A stretch of DNA of 64,000 nucleotides from Kribbella pratensis (GCF_004366075.1 NZ_SODU01000003.1:806001-870000), one strand, 5' to 3'; shown: positions 8,889 to 17,803, numbered from the stretch's first letter. Translations and numbers: made by a program. Notes: generated by a model not told the origin, from the sequence alone.

Positions 8889-9494
8889 TCAGGCAGTTGC
8901 GTACTGCGGGCGCCCGGCCGGCCGGTAGACCTGGAGCGTCATGCCCGTCGGGAAGGATCGCGACTCCACCAGGTCGAGCGCCAGGTCCGGGCCGCTGTCG
9001 GGGAACAGTCGCGTGCCCTGGCCGACGACCACCGGGACGACGAGCAGAACGATCTCGTCGACGAGGTCGTTCTCCAGCAGCCACCGGACCAGGACACCGC
9101 TGCCGTGCACCTGCAACTCGCCTTCCGGCCCGGCCTTCAGCTCGCCGACGGCCTCCGCGAGGTCACCGGACAGGACGGTCGTGTCCGACCACGTCGCCTC
9201 GGTGAGGGTGTTCGACGCGACGTACTTCGGCTTCGTGTTGAAGGCGTCCGCGATCGGACCGCTGCCCGGAGCGAGCGCGCCCCAGTAGCGGGCGAAGATC
9301 TCGTATGTCCGCCGGCCGAACAGGAACCCACCGGCGCGCTCGCAGAACTGGTTGACGAACGCCGTTGCCTCACTGTCGAACGCTGCCATCGCCCAGCCGT
9401 CGCGCTCGAAGCCCTGCTTGCGGTCAACCTCCGACGGGCCGTTTCCCTGCATCACTCCGTCGACGGAGACCTGTGTGATCGTCGTCAGTTTCAT
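8889..9494 (-). CDS. RibD C-terminal/dihydrofolate-reductase-like family protein
   Basis: A 201-residue stand-alone RibD_C/DHFR-like reductase. It opens with MKLTTITQVSVDGVMQG, has GGFLFGRRTYEIFARYW (about residues 55-70), and the NADPH-site ELQVHGSGVLVRWLLENDLVDEI segment (about 128-150). Stand-alone members do not make riboflavin alone and their substrates are mostly unknown. The gene is 7 bp after the DGPF gene, and RibD_C and DGPF/YCII proteins recur together near ECF42 sigma factors. Confidence 0.88.
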   Translation of the reverse strand: MKLTTITQVSVDGVMQGNGPSEVDRKQGFERDGWAMAAFDSEATAFVNQFCERAGGFLFGRRTYEIFARYWGALAPGSGPIADAFNTKPKYVASNTLTEATWSDTTVLSGDLAEAVGELKAGPEGELQVHGSGVLVRWLLENDLVDEIVLLVVPVVVGQGTRLFPDSGPDLALDLVESRSFPTGMTLQVYRPAGRPQYATA

Positions 9495-9501
9495 GATCGC
9501 G

Positions 9502-9879
9502 TCAGCTCTCGAACGCGTCGGAGTCCGGGCCGAAGTCGGCTTCCTCGACAACCCGGCGTACCTCGACCTCGGAGCCGAGGGCCTCGGCCAGCCGCGCGGC
9601 CCACTCGATCGCCTCGTCGCGGCTGCGGACCTCGACGACGATCACACCGCCGATCAGCTCCTTGGTCTCGGCGAACGGGCCGTCGGTGACGGTGCGCTTG
9701 CCGGCGTCGACCTTGACCCGCGCGCCGAGCGAACTGCGGTGCACGCCTTCCGCGAACAGCAGTACGCCGGCCTTCGACAGGTCCTCGACGACCCGTCCGA
9801 CACCTTCGGCCACCTCCTGCGGCGGCAACTTCCCGGCCTCACTGTCCGCGTCGGCCTTGTTGATGATCATGTAGCGCAT
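9502..9879 (-). CDS. YCII/DGPF-domain protein
   Basis: A 125-residue YCII-related protein beginning MRYMIINKADADSE. The family signature TVTDGPFAETKELIGG is at about residues 63-78, followed by EVRSRDEAIEWAARLAEA. DGPF proteins are the usual genomic partners of ECF42 sigma factors such as the one at 4066-5322. Here the gene is instead in an operon with a RibD_C-like gene about 4.2 kb away. Catalytic function is unproven for the family. Confidence 0.9.
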   Translation of the reverse strand: MRYMIINKADADSEAGKLPPQEVAEGVGRVVEDLSKAGVLLFAEGVHRSSLGARVKVDAGKRTVTDGPFAETKELIGGVIVVEVRSRDEAIEWAARLAEALGSEVEVRRVVEEADFGPDSDAFES

Positions 9880-10009
9880 CGCTGATGCTCCCTCGTCGTG
9901 TCGGTCGAGCTCTTACTCTCACGTCGAGCGGGCCACCACCAGATCGACACCCTGACTTCAGATCATTTCCCCGGTCAGCTCGTACAGGCGACGCGGCGGT
10001 GCGCGAGGG

Positions 10010-11533
10010 CTAGTTCGGCTGGTCGCCGTTGGGGTTGTAGGCGCAGGCGTCGGCGAGGTTCTGGGTCGGGCCGGGGGGCGCGGTGGTGGTTGTGGTGGGC
10101 GGCTTGCGCGTGGTGCCGGGCTCGGTCGGCGTGGTGCCGGGCTTGGCCGGCGGGGTGGCGGGCGTCGGGGGCGGGGCGGACTCGAGGGCGTTCTCGACGG
10201 TGTCGCGGAGGGCCTGGTAGTCGGGGTGCAGGTACTTCAGGCGGAGCTTGTCGGAGTCGAGCGTGACGTTCGAGACCGTTCCCGACTTCACCTTCAGCGC
10301 CAGCTGCACCATCGCGGGCAGCAGCTCCTGCGGTATGTCGGTTCGCAGCAGGTGCTTGCCGGCGCGAGCGATCGCCTTGTACTTCGTGACCAGCGTCTGC
10401 GGATCCCCCGCGTCGACGATGCTCTTGATCACGCACCGCTGCCGGACCTGCCGCTGGTCGTCGTCGGCGCCGTACCGCCCGCGCGCGAACCACAGCGCGT
10501 GCCGACCGTCGAGGTGCTGGTTCGGTCCCGGCTCGATCCATTCCTTCGGCGGGATGTGCGAGCTGCTGACGCCGCCCATCGCGACCCGCTCGTTGACATT
10601 CACCCGGATCCCGCCGAGCGCGTCGACGATCTCCGGGAAGCTCTGCAGGTTGACCTGGAGGTAGTAGTCGAGCTTCAGCCCGATCGCCTCGCCGACGGAC
10701 TGCTTCACCACGTCCGCGCCCTCGTTGTCGGACGGCCCGAGGATGCCCGGATGCGCGTCCGGGACGTTCTGGTACATCGCGGTCAGCATCCACTCCAGCC
10801 GCCCGTCGAGGCTGAGCCCCTCCTTGCCGAAGCCGTTCGGGTAGTACTTGCGCAGCGGCGAGTCCGCCGGGAACGGCATGAACGTCAGGTTCCGCGGCAG
10901 TGAGACCAGCGCCGTGTTGCCGGTCTTCGTGTCGATGCTCGCGACGATCACCGTGTCGGTCCGCACGCCCTCGCGGCTCGGCGCGTCGTCACCGCCGAGC
11001 AGCAGCAGGTTGAGCCGCGGCTTGTCCTCCCACGGATCCTTGACGTTGACCGTCGACGGCCGGGTGGCACTCCTGCTCTCACCCTGCGCCTGGAACACGT
11101 CCTGCACCAGCGACCGCTGCGCCAGCACACTCTGTACGCCGATCGCCGCCGGTGCCGCGACCGCGAAACACAGCAGCCCGACGAACGTCGCGCCGAAGGC
11201 CCGGCCGCCGGCTCCACCCGTTGCCGGACGCAACGACCGGTGCGAGGCCACGATCACGACGATCCAGCAGCACGCGAGCGCGCCGATCACCACCGAGGTC
11301 ATCAACAGCCGGCTCGGTACGACGGCGGCCGCAAGCACCTCGTCCCGCCGGGTAAGACCGACGTACACCCCGAGTCCGACCAGGCCGAGGAAGAGCGTCA
11401 GCACGAACGCGCCGATCCGCCGGCGCCCGCCGACGATCAGCCCGAGTCCTGGGATCAGAGCGCCCAACAGAGTGAACCCCAGCAACTTCGGCATCGACCG
11501 CGGCCGCCTCGCCGTCGCGCGCGCACTCCCCAT
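10010..11533 (-). CDS. LytR-CpsA-Psr (LCP) family cell-wall ligase
   Basis: About 507 residues. LCP enzymes transfer lipid-linked glycopolymers to peptidoglycan outside the membrane. The N-terminal ~130 residues hold four hydrophobic helices, more than the single anchor usual for LCP proteins. The LCP domain runs from about residue 165 (LNLLLLGGDDAPSREGVRTDTVIVASIDTKTG) through VSLPRNLTF to WFARGRYGADDDQRQVRQRCVI, with the conserved Asp and Arg residues. The C-terminus is a low-complexity Pro/Thr tail typical of wall-spanning segments. I chose the ATG at 11533, with AGGGG upstream; a later ATG at 11494 is possible. Confidence 0.93.
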   Translation of the reverse strand: MGSARATARRPRSMPKLLGFTLLGALIPGLGLIVGGRRRIGAFVLTLFLGLVGLGVYVGLTRRDEVLAAAVVPSRLLMTSVVIGALACCWIVVIVASHRSLRPATGGAGGRAFGATFVGLLCFAVAAPAAIGVQSVLAQRSLVQDVFQAQGESRSATRPSTVNVKDPWEDKPRLNLLLLGGDDAPSREGVRTDTVIVASIDTKTGNTALVSLPRNLTFMPFPADSPLRKYYPNGFGKEGLSLDGRLEWMLTAMYQNVPDAHPGILGPSDNEGADVVKQSVGEAIGLKLDYYLQVNLQSFPEIVDALGGIRVNVNERVAMGGVSSSHIPPKEWIEPGPNQHLDGRHALWFARGRYGADDDQRQVRQRCVIKSIVDAGDPQTLVTKYKAIARAGKHLLRTDIPQELLPAMVQLALKVKSGTVSNVTLDSDKLRLKYLHPDYQALRDTVENALESAPPPTPATPPAKPGTTPTEPGTTRKPPTTTTTAPPGPTQNLADACAYNPNGDQPN

Positions 11534-11627
11534 CGGCACCCCTGTCGCCCCGTCGTCCCCTGATTCAAGTGTGCGTCAAGTACCCGCGCCCTTACCTCTT
11601 CAGACGTGTTACAGGGTCAATCGGTTG

Positions 11628-12302
11628 TCAAACGGTCAGATGAGCGCCGTTGAAGCCCTCCTGCTCGACGAGTGTGCGGACCACGGCGGCGATCCGGTCC
11701 GGCGGGCTCCACTTGCTGGTGTCGGCCTTCGGCATCGCGCTGCGGTTCGCGGGGGTGTCGATGGTGCCGGGCAGGATGGTGTTCACCCGGACGCCGTCGC
11801 GTGCGTACTCCGCGTGCAATGCGTCGGCGAACGCGATCACCCCGGCCTTCGCGGTGATGTACCCGGCCGCCCCGGAGAACGGGCGGAGCGCGGCGCCGCT
11901 CGACGTACAAACGATCGATCCACCACCGCCCGCGAGCAGATGCGGCAGGACCCCCTGGGTGATCAGGTACGTCGGACGCAGGTTGAGCCGGAGCTGCGTC
12001 TCGAAGTCCTCGATCGGCGTCTCGTGCACCCGGGACCCGGATGCGAAACCGCCGACGAGGTTGACCAGGGCGGTGAGCGGAGCGTTCTCGTCCGAGGTGG
12101 CGAGCGCGACGACATCCGCCGTACCGGCGGGATCGAAGGGGTCGGCGATCACCGGGTTGAGCGCCGGGTCGGCGCCGAGGCGGGCGAGGGACTCCTCGGA
12201 CCGCCCGGGTACGACGACCCGCCAGCCGGCCCGCAGGAACTCGGCCGTCACCGCGACCCCGAGCGTGCCGGTGCCACCGGCAACCACGACCGTTTTCGTC
12301 AT
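11628..12302 (-). CDS. Short-chain dehydrogenase/reductase
   Basis: A 224-residue classical SDR. The nucleotide-binding motif is VVAGGTGTLGVAV (residues 5-17), NLVGGFASG stands in for the usual NNAG, and the active-site pair is Ser (CTSSGAAL) and YITAKAG (Tyr-x-x-x-Lys, about residues 149-153). The ATG at 12302 lies 44 bp from the divergent epimerase gene. No substrate clue. Confidence 0.9.
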   Translation of the reverse strand: MTKTVVVAGGTGTLGVAVTAEFLRAGWRVVVPGRSEESLARLGADPALNPVIADPFDPAGTADVVALATSDENAPLTALVNLVGGFASGSRVHETPIEDFETQLRLNLRPTYLITQGVLPHLLAGGGGSIVCTSSGAALRPFSGAAGYITAKAGVIAFADALHAEYARDGVRVNTILPGTIDTPANRSAMPKADTSKWSPPDRIAAVVRTLVEQEGFNGAHLTV

Positions 12303-12345
12303 ATCCGCGAGCCTAATCGGACTGCGGGGACTAAGTTCATCGGTT

Positions 12346-13305
12346 GTGCGGATTCTGATGCTGGGTGGGAACGGGTTTGTCGGGCGCGCGGTCGTGGACG
12401 ACGCGTTGGCGCGGGGCTACGACGTCACGTCGTTCAGTCGCGGGAAGAGTGGTACGCCGCTCCCCGCAGGCGTGACGCAGCTGATCGGGGATCGCGAGGC
12501 GGGCGACTACTCGGCGCTGCGGACCGGTGAGTGGGACGCGGTCGTCGACACGAGCGGCTTCCGGACGCGGGACGTCGATCAGGCGATGGACGTGCTCGGG
12601 GACCGCGTCGGGCGGTACGTGTTCATCTCGAGCCATGCCGTCTACGTACGGGATCTGCCGGCCGGGACCGACGAGACCGCACCACGCCGCGAGCCGCTGC
12701 GCGACGCCGACGTACTCACGAACGACACGTACGGACCCTGCAAGGTCGCGTGCGAGGACGACGTCGTCGAGCGGTACGGCGATCGCGCGACGCTCGTCCG
12801 CCCCGGTCGGGTCACGGGCCCCGGCGACTCGTCCGGTACGGCGCTCTACTGGATCCGGCGCGGCGCCCGTGGAGGCCGCGTCGCGCTCCCGACCAAGCCC
12901 GAGGCGCCGCTCCAACTGGTGGACAGCCGCGATGTCGCCGGCCTGATCACGCGGCTCGTCGCGGACGACCGCGCCGGCGCCTACAACGCGACCGGTCCCG
13001 ACTCCACCATCGCGGAACTGATCCACACCGCGGCCGAGCTGTCCGGCAGCACCGTCGACATCGTCCCTGTCCCGTTCGACGCCGTACCGCGCCGTTTCCC
13101 CCTCATCGACCCCGAGTCCGAATGGGGTGAACGTCGCCGCAACCCAGCTAAGGCCCGCGCCGTCGGCATGCCCGTCACTCCGCTGCGCCGAACCGTCGCC
13201 GACGTCCTCCAGTGGGACCACGACCGAGGCACCCCACCCCTCACGATCGGCCTCACCCCCGAAGCCGAAGCAGCCCTCCTCACCCACCACAATTTGCCTG
13301 GCTAA
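12346..13305 (+). CDS. NAD-dependent epimerase/dehydratase family protein
   Basis: A 319-residue extended-SDR protein. The Rossmann motif is LMLGGNGFVGRAVVDDA near the N-terminus; VFISSHAVYV is the strand before the active site; TYGPCKVACEDDV carries the YxxxK-like motif. I chose the GTG at 12346 (VRILMLGG), because the longer frame runs over the divergent SDR gene. The last codons (HHNLPG) and stop lie inside a 20-bp direct repeat, so the 3' end may have been reshaped by that repeat. Substrate probably a nucleotide sugar or similar, unproven. Confidence 0.88.
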   Translation: MRILMLGGNGFVGRAVVDDALARGYDVTSFSRGKSGTPLPAGVTQLIGDREAGDYSALRTGEWDAVVDTSGFRTRDVDQAMDVLGDRVGRYVFISSHAVYVRDLPAGTDETAPRREPLRDADVLTNDTYGPCKVACEDDVVERYGDRATLVRPGRVTGPGDSSGTALYWIRRGARGGRVALPTKPEAPLQLVDSRDVAGLITRLVADDRAGAYNATGPDSTIAELIHTAAELSGSTVDIVPVPFDAVPRRFPLIDPESEWGERRRNPAKARAVGMPVTPLRRTVADVLQWDHDRGTPPLTIGLTPEAEAALLTHHNLPG

Positions 13306-13393
13306 CCCACCAATTTGCCTGGCTGACCCAGCAAATCGGGGGTTCTGCACCGTGGTTCCGGGTGTAGAACCCCTCATTTCGCTGGCTGACCCA
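13290..13393. repeat. Intergenic repeat cluster with hairpin
   Basis: Two 20-bp copies at 13290-13309 and 13311-13330 (CAATTTGCCTGGCT, A or G, ACCCA) differ at one base; a third, partial copy is at 13375-13393 (CATTTCGCTGGCTGACCCA). Between copies two and three is a stem-loop with arms 13339-13351 (GGGGTTCTGCACC) and 13361-13373 (GGTGTAGAACCCC), 12 of 13 pairs matched. It lies between convergent genes and may also terminate transcription. Confidence 0.75.
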
Positions 13394-13408
13394 CCAAATG
13401 GGGAGAGG

Positions 13409-14284
13409 TTACTCCGGGAGCGCCAGCGTTCGGCCGGCGTCGCGGGCGGCGTTGATGGATCGGGTGAGGGTGTCCTTGAGGGCGCCGGCCTCGTCGGTGA
13501 AGCCCTGTACGACGGACGTGTCGCCGACGGGTTCGGTGCGGGCGAGCAGCTCGATGTAGCGGTCGCCGTCGTCCAGCGCGGCCTCGGCACGCAACGCGGC
13601 GTCGGCGGAGCGGACGCGGTCGGCGTACCGGTCCAGCAGATCCACCTTGCGCTTGATCGCGTCCACCGAGAGCGCGAGGGCACGACGCTGCGGTCCGAGT
13701 ACGGCGTCGAGCTCGGCGGTCGCCATTCCGCGCGCGACGTCCTGCTGCCTGGCCCGCAATACGGTCTGCTCGCGGAGCACCTGCGCGATGTCCCACAACT
13801 GCTCCGGCAGAACGAGCTCGTTCTGTACGTCGTCCAGCAGGCCACGCCGGGTAACTGTTGCCTCAAGCACCGTTTTCACGGCCCGCTGCGCCCGTGCGAG
13901 CAGCCGCGCGGCCGGCTCGTCGAAGTCCTCCGGCAGAAGGTACTTCCCGTGCTGGAGGCGGACCGCCTTGTGCCCGCGGTCCTCGACCGCCGACTTCACC
14001 AGGATCCCGCCGGTCGCGAGCGCCGCGACCCCGGCGAGCGCGACCGAGCCCCACGCCGCTACCGCGGTCGGCAGCGTCGCCGCCATGATGATGAGCGCCA
14101 GGATCCACCCGCCGACACACACCGCGATCCACACGAGCAACGTCCCGAACGTGTTGCCCGGCGCGACCGACCAGGACGTCTGCCGCTTCGGCCGCGGCGC
14201 GTCGGCCGCCACGAACAACTCCGGCCGGTGCTCGTACAACCGCCGCACGCCAACAGGCACACCCGGCGCGAACACAGGCTCCAT
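13409..14284 (-). CDS. Hypothetical membrane protein with two transmembrane helices and long helical tail
   Basis: A 291-residue protein I do not recognise. Residues ~45-95 hold two membrane helices (TFGTLLVWIAVCVGGWILAL; VAAWGSVALAGVAALATGGI). The following ~190 residues are charged, helical and cytoplasmic in character (LLARAQRAVKTVLEATVTRR; RALALSVDAIKRKVDLLDRY), which suggests coiled coil. The ATG at 14284 is preferred, with GGAGGTGGCG upstream. It lies 27 bp downstream of the GntR-TetR fusion gene and could be co-transcribed. Confidence 0.8.
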   Translation of the reverse strand: MEPVFAPGVPVGVRRLYEHRPELFVAADAPRPKRQTSWSVAPGNTFGTLLVWIAVCVGGWILALIIMAATLPTAVAAWGSVALAGVAALATGGILVKSAVEDRGHKAVRLQHGKYLLPEDFDEPAARLLARAQRAVKTVLEATVTRRGLLDDVQNELVLPEQLWDIAQVLREQTVLRARQQDVARGMATAELDAVLGPQRRALALSVDAIKRKVDLLDRYADRVRSADAALRAEAALDDGDRYIELLARTEPVGDTSVVQGFTDEAGALKDTLTRSINAARDAGRTLALPE

Positions 14285-14311
14285 CGCCACCTCCGGAGAA
14301 GTCGTCAGCAC

Positions 14312-15211
14312 TCAGCGTAGCCGGGAAGCGAGACCATCCAGGAAGACCGAAAGGCCGAACTCGAACAACTGGTCCAGGTCGTACTCGTACTCGAAGCCGT
14401 CGGCCAGCAACTCCTGGAACGCGGTCAGGTTCCCGGCCGCGATCATCGCCGCCAACTGGTCGCCCTGCCGGGTAGCCCATTCGTCCGCGGTGACCCCGGT
14501 GTCCTGCTCGGCCTGCGCCTCGGACTCCATCACCAACGCGATCCCCCGCACGTACGCGAACAGGCTGATCACCGTCGACAACGCCGCGCCCTTCTCCAAC
14601 CCGCGCAACGCCCGCAGCACCGCGTCCGTGTGCGGCAGCAACCGCGGCACCAGCTGCGGCCGGCTGAGACTGATCGCACTCGCCATCCAGAGATGCCGCC
14701 GGTACGCCGCCCAGTGCACCCGCGCCACCGCCGTCACCGCATCCCGCCAGTACGCCGGAATCTCGCCGAGCGGAAACTCTCCGAGCGCCGCATCCACCAT
14801 CTGCACGACCAGGGCGTCCTTGCCACCGACGTACCGGTAGAGCGCCATCGTCGACACCCCGAGCTCGGCCGCGATCCGCCGCATCGACAACGCCGCCAGC
14901 CCTTCGGCGTCCGCGATCGCGATCCCCATCCGCACGACCTCGTCGCGATTGAGGTCCGGCACTCCATCGGGTGCAATCGCCGTACGCCGGGAACGCGGCG
15001 GCGGACCGACCACGGTCCCGACCCCCGGCGCGGGATGCACCAGCTGGTCGGCCTGCAGCACCTGCAACGCCTTCGTCGCGGTCGCCATCGCCACTCCGAA
15101 GTCACGGACCAACGCCCGCGTCGACGGCACCCGATCCCCAGGCAACAGCTCCCCGGCCTCGATCCGCCGCCGCAACTCGGCCGCGATCACCTGGTACGGC
15201 GCTGCATTCAT
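14312..15211 (-). CDS. GntR-TetR fusion transcriptional regulator
   Basis: A 299-residue regulator with two DNA-binding modules. Residues 1-70 are a GntR-type winged helix (AAELRRRIEAGELLPGDRVPSTRALVRDFGVA ... GVGTVVG). Residues ~90-145 are a TetR N-terminal domain (LSMRRIAAELGVSTMALYRYVGGKDALV), followed by a TetR C-terminal ligand domain. This domain order is known in actinobacteria. AAGGAG lies just before the ATG. Its own promoter holds a 27-bp palindrome (15226-15252) whose left half recurs upstream of the flavin monooxygenase at 17803, so it probably controls both genes. Confidence 0.93.
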   Translation of the reverse strand: MNAAPYQVIAAELRRRIEAGELLPGDRVPSTRALVRDFGVAMATATKALQVLQADQLVHPAPGVGTVVGPPPRSRRTAIAPDGVPDLNRDEVVRMGIAIADAEGLAALSMRRIAAELGVSTMALYRYVGGKDALVVQMVDAALGEFPLGEIPAYWRDAVTAVARVHWAAYRRHLWMASAISLSRPQLVPRLLPHTDAVLRALRGLEKGAALSTVISLFAYVRGIALVMESEAQAEQDTGVTADEWATRQGDQLAAMIAAGNLTAFQELLADGFEYEYDLDQLFEFGLSVFLDGLASRLR

Positions 15212-15225
15212 ACGTCTCCTTCAAC

Positions 15226-15252
15226 TAGTGCGCGTACATCGTAAGCGCACTA
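15226..15252. promoter_or_regulatory. Candidate operator of the GntR-TetR fusion regulator (autoregulatory site)
   Basis: TAGTGCGC at 15226-15233 pairs with GCGCACTA at 15245-15252, with inner TAC/GTA also symmetric. It lies 15 nt upstream of the regulator start and 53 nt before the divergent HhH-GPD gene. The left 14 bases, CTAGTGCGCGTAC and flank, recur at 17821-17833. Confidence 0.75.
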
Positions 15253-15304
15253 CCTCGCCGCCAGAGGCCGTCAGACACCCCTCAACCGTGTCAAGATTGG
15301 CCGC

Positions 15305-15895
15305 ATGCTGCGCGAACTGCACCTCACCGGCAACCCGGATGCCGACAAGTTGCTCAACGACGATCCGTTCGCCTTGCTGGTCGGCATGCTCCTCGACCAG
15401 CAGTACCCGATGGAGCACGCCTTCTCCGGTCCGTTGAAGATCGCGAACCGGATGGACGGTTTCGACCTGCACAAGATCGCCGCGACCGACCTGGAGACGT
15501 TCGTCGAACTCTGCGTCACCCCGCCGGCGATCCACCGGTACGGCGGCTCGATGGCCCGCCGGGTGCACGCCCTCGCGCAGGAGATCATCGAGAAGTACGA
15601 CGGTGAGACCGCCAACATCTGGCTCTCCGGCCGCCCGAAGCCCGACGGCGCCGAGGTGCTGAAGCGTCTGAAGGCGCTGCCCGGATTCGGCGAGCAGAAA
15701 GCGAAGATCTTCCTGGCCCTGCTCGGCAAGCAGCGCGGCGTAGCGCCGAAGGGCTGGCGTGAGGCCGCGGGCAGCTACGGCGACCGCGGCTCCCGCCGCT
15801 CCATCGCCGACGTCACCGACGCCGCGTCCCTCGCCGAGGTCCGCTCCTTCAAGAAGGCCGCAAAGGCAGCCGCCAAGGAACCCGCCGGCGCCTGA
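15305..15895 (+). CDS. HhH-GPD-type base excision DNA repair protein
   Basis: A 196-residue helix-hairpin-helix glycosylase-fold protein of the actinobacterial type. LVGMLLDQQYPMEHAFSGP (about residues 25-43) is the family N-terminal segment. The HhH motif is ALPGFGEQKAKIFLALLG (about 124-141). The typical GPD Asp is not obvious, since GWREAAGSYG follows, so glycosylase activity is uncertain. It is divergent from the GntR-TetR gene and may fall under the shared operator. Confidence 0.85.
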   Translation: MLRELHLTGNPDADKLLNDDPFALLVGMLLDQQYPMEHAFSGPLKIANRMDGFDLHKIAATDLETFVELCVTPPAIHRYGGSMARRVHALAQEIIEKYDGETANIWLSGRPKPDGAEVLKRLKALPGFGEQKAKIFLALLGKQRGVAPKGWREAAGSYGDRGSRRSIADVTDAASLAEVRSFKKAAKAAAKEPAGA

Positions 15896-16030
15896 CCGCT
15901 CGCGCGTCTGCCGCGACACTCGGGCCCAACCTGTTGCAACCCGCCGCGGGATGTCCGTTGTACTCCACGCGATTCCCTGCGAAGTCCGCCGTACCGGCCT
16001 ATGCTCCTTAAGGCGATGGGAGGAGCGCGG

Positions 16031-16621
16031 ATGGATATCCGGGATCTGGATCGCAGGGCCGGCGCGGTGCTCGGGGAAGTCGTGATGCAGGTACGGCCCG
16101 AACACCTGTGGTTTCCCACCCCGTGCCCCGACTGGACGGTGCGTGGCCTGATGCGCCATCTGGTCAGCCAGAACGAGGGCCTCGCCGCGGCCGCGCTGAA
16201 CGGCTCGGCCTCTGTGCACGTCTGGACCGGCGGTCGCCTCGGCGACAACCCGGCCGGCGCCTATCGCCGCTCGAACGTGCGGGTCGCGGACGCGTTCGCC
16301 GACGGCGGCGCGCTGGACCGGCTGGTGGAGGTCCGCGAGTTCGGCTCGTTCCCCCGCCGGATCGCGCTGACCTTCCACCAGCTCGACTGCATCGTGCACG
16401 CCTGGGACCTGGCCCGCGCGATCGACGTCCCGTACAACCCGCCGCCGGACATGGTCGAGATGGCGCTCACCCTGGCCCGCCGGATCCCCGACACCGATGC
16501 GAACCGCGGCGCCGGCTACGCGTTCGAACGCAGCGTCAAGGTCTCCGGCACGGCCCCCGACCTCGACCAGCTACTCGGCCTCCTCGGCCGCAACCCGGAG
16601 TGGGTCAGCCCGCTGGACTGA
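16031..16621 (+). CDS. TIGR03086-type metal-binding protein (maleylpyruvate isomerase N-terminal/DinB-like fold)
   Basis: A 196-residue four-helix-bundle protein. PCPDWTVRGLMRHLVSQNEG (about residues 38-57) carries the first metal His; TFHQLDCIVHAWDLARAIDVPY (about 116-137) carries the others. Family members bind a divalent metal, and some act as thiol-dependent isomerases or transferases, often with mycothiol. The ATG at 16031 follows GGGAGGAG. Its last 51 bases overlap the 3' end of the convergent monooxygenase gene. Confidence 0.85.
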   Translation: MDIRDLDRRAGAVLGEVVMQVRPEHLWFPTPCPDWTVRGLMRHLVSQNEGLAAAALNGSASVHVWTGGRLGDNPAGAYRRSNVRVADAFADGGALDRLVEVREFGSFPRRIALTFHQLDCIVHAWDLARAIDVPYNPPPDMVEMALTLARRIPDTDANRGAGYAFERSVKVSGTAPDLDQLLGLLGRNPEWVSPLD

Positions 16622-17803
16622 GTAGTCGGGCAGGTCGATCGCGTCCGGCTTCGCGACGGCCGACTTCGCGAGTACGCCGGCCAGCAGCCGCGACGTCATC
16701 ACCCGCAGCACGAAGTCCCGGTACGCGATCCCGAACCGGCTCATCGGCATCGCCATCTTGATCCCGCCCGGCGGCAGCTCCATCCGCTGCTCGACGTACG
16801 CCTGCATCCGGTTCTGGTACGCCGGGAACGCGCGGACGTGATCGCCCTGCGCAGCGGCCAACTCGCCCGCGAGCACATACGCGCCGACGAGTGAGAGCGC
16901 CGTACCGTGGCCGGCCATCGGTGAACCGCAGTACCCGGCGTCACCGACCAGCGCGACCCGGCCGCGGGACCATTCCGGCACCTCGACCCGGCTGATGGTG
17001 TCGAAGTAGAAGTCGTCCGCCGCGTCCAGCCCGTTGAGGATCTGCGGGGTGTGCCAGCCGAGCCCCTCGTAGCGCGACCGCACCAGCTGCTTCTGCGCCT
17101 CCAGATCACGCCGGTCGTACGTGAGCACAGGCGACCGGAAGCTCAACAGGGCCTTCGCGAACCGCGGATCGCGATCCGGCCGCAGGCCGACCCAGCGCCC
17201 GCCCGGAGCGGTGTAGAGCTTCATCCAATGGTCCAGGTCCTCGGGCGCCTCGACTGTGAAGTACGAGGTGTAGCCGCCGAGGTGGTGCACGAACTGCTCC
17301 TCCGGCCCGAACGCGAGCCGCCGTACCCGCGAATGCACCCCGTCCGCGCCGATGACGAGATCGAACCGCCGTCGCGTCCCGCTCGCGAACGTCACGTCGA
17401 CGCCGCTCGCATCCTGCGTCAGTTCGGCGACCGAGTCGCCGTACAGGTACTCCACCTCGCTCGTCGCGTCGGCGAGGATCCCGGCGAGGTCGCCGCGGAG
17501 GATCTCGATCTCCGCGACCGGCCCGGCGCCGTCGAGCAGTTCCGCGGGCATCGCCGCGGCCTGCCGCCCGTCGCCCTTCACGTACGCGAGCCCGCGCTCG
17601 TGCAGCTGCCGCTCGGCGACGGCCGGCATCAGCCCCATCCGCTCGGCCACCACGCGCGACACCCCGCGCAGGTCCACGGTCTGCCCACCCGGCCGCGGCG
17701 CCGACGCGATCTCGACCACCGTCGGCGCGAACCCGAACCGCCGCAACCAGAACGCCAGCGCCGGACCCGCAATCCCACCACCGGAAATCAGCACAGTCTT
17801 CAT
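16571..17803 (-). CDS. FAD-dependent monooxygenase (PHBH/TetX-like)
   Basis: A 410-residue aromatic-ring-hydroxylase-type flavoprotein. The FAD Rossmann motif is VLISGGGIAGPALAFWL (residues 4-20); the conserved IGADGVHSRVRR (the DG motif) is near residue 155; VALVGDAGYCGSPMAGHGTALSLVGAYVLA (about 275-305) is the second FAD motif. Such enzymes hydroxylate or inactivate small aromatic compounds, including some antibiotics; the substrate is unknown. The ATG at 17803 follows GGGGAG. Two palindromes upstream match the site in front of the GntR-TetR fusion gene, so induction by that regulator's ligand is likely. Confidence 0.92.
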   Translation of the reverse strand: MKTVLISGGGIAGPALAFWLRRFGFAPTVVEIASAPRPGGQTVDLRGVSRVVAERMGLMPAVAERQLHERGLAYVKGDGRQAAAMPAELLDGAGPVAEIEILRGDLAGILADATSEVEYLYGDSVAELTQDASGVDVTFASGTRRRFDLVIGADGVHSRVRRLAFGPEEQFVHHLGGYTSYFTVEAPEDLDHWMKLYTAPGGRWVGLRPDRDPRFAKALLSFRSPVLTYDRRDLEAQKQLVRSRYEGLGWHTPQILNGLDAADDFYFDTISRVEVPEWSRGRVALVGDAGYCGSPMAGHGTALSLVGAYVLAGELAAAQGDHVRAFPAYQNRMQAYVEQRMELPPGGIKMAMPMSRFGIAYRDFVLRVMTSRLLAGVLAKSAVAKPDAIDLPDYSVQRADPLRVAAEEAE

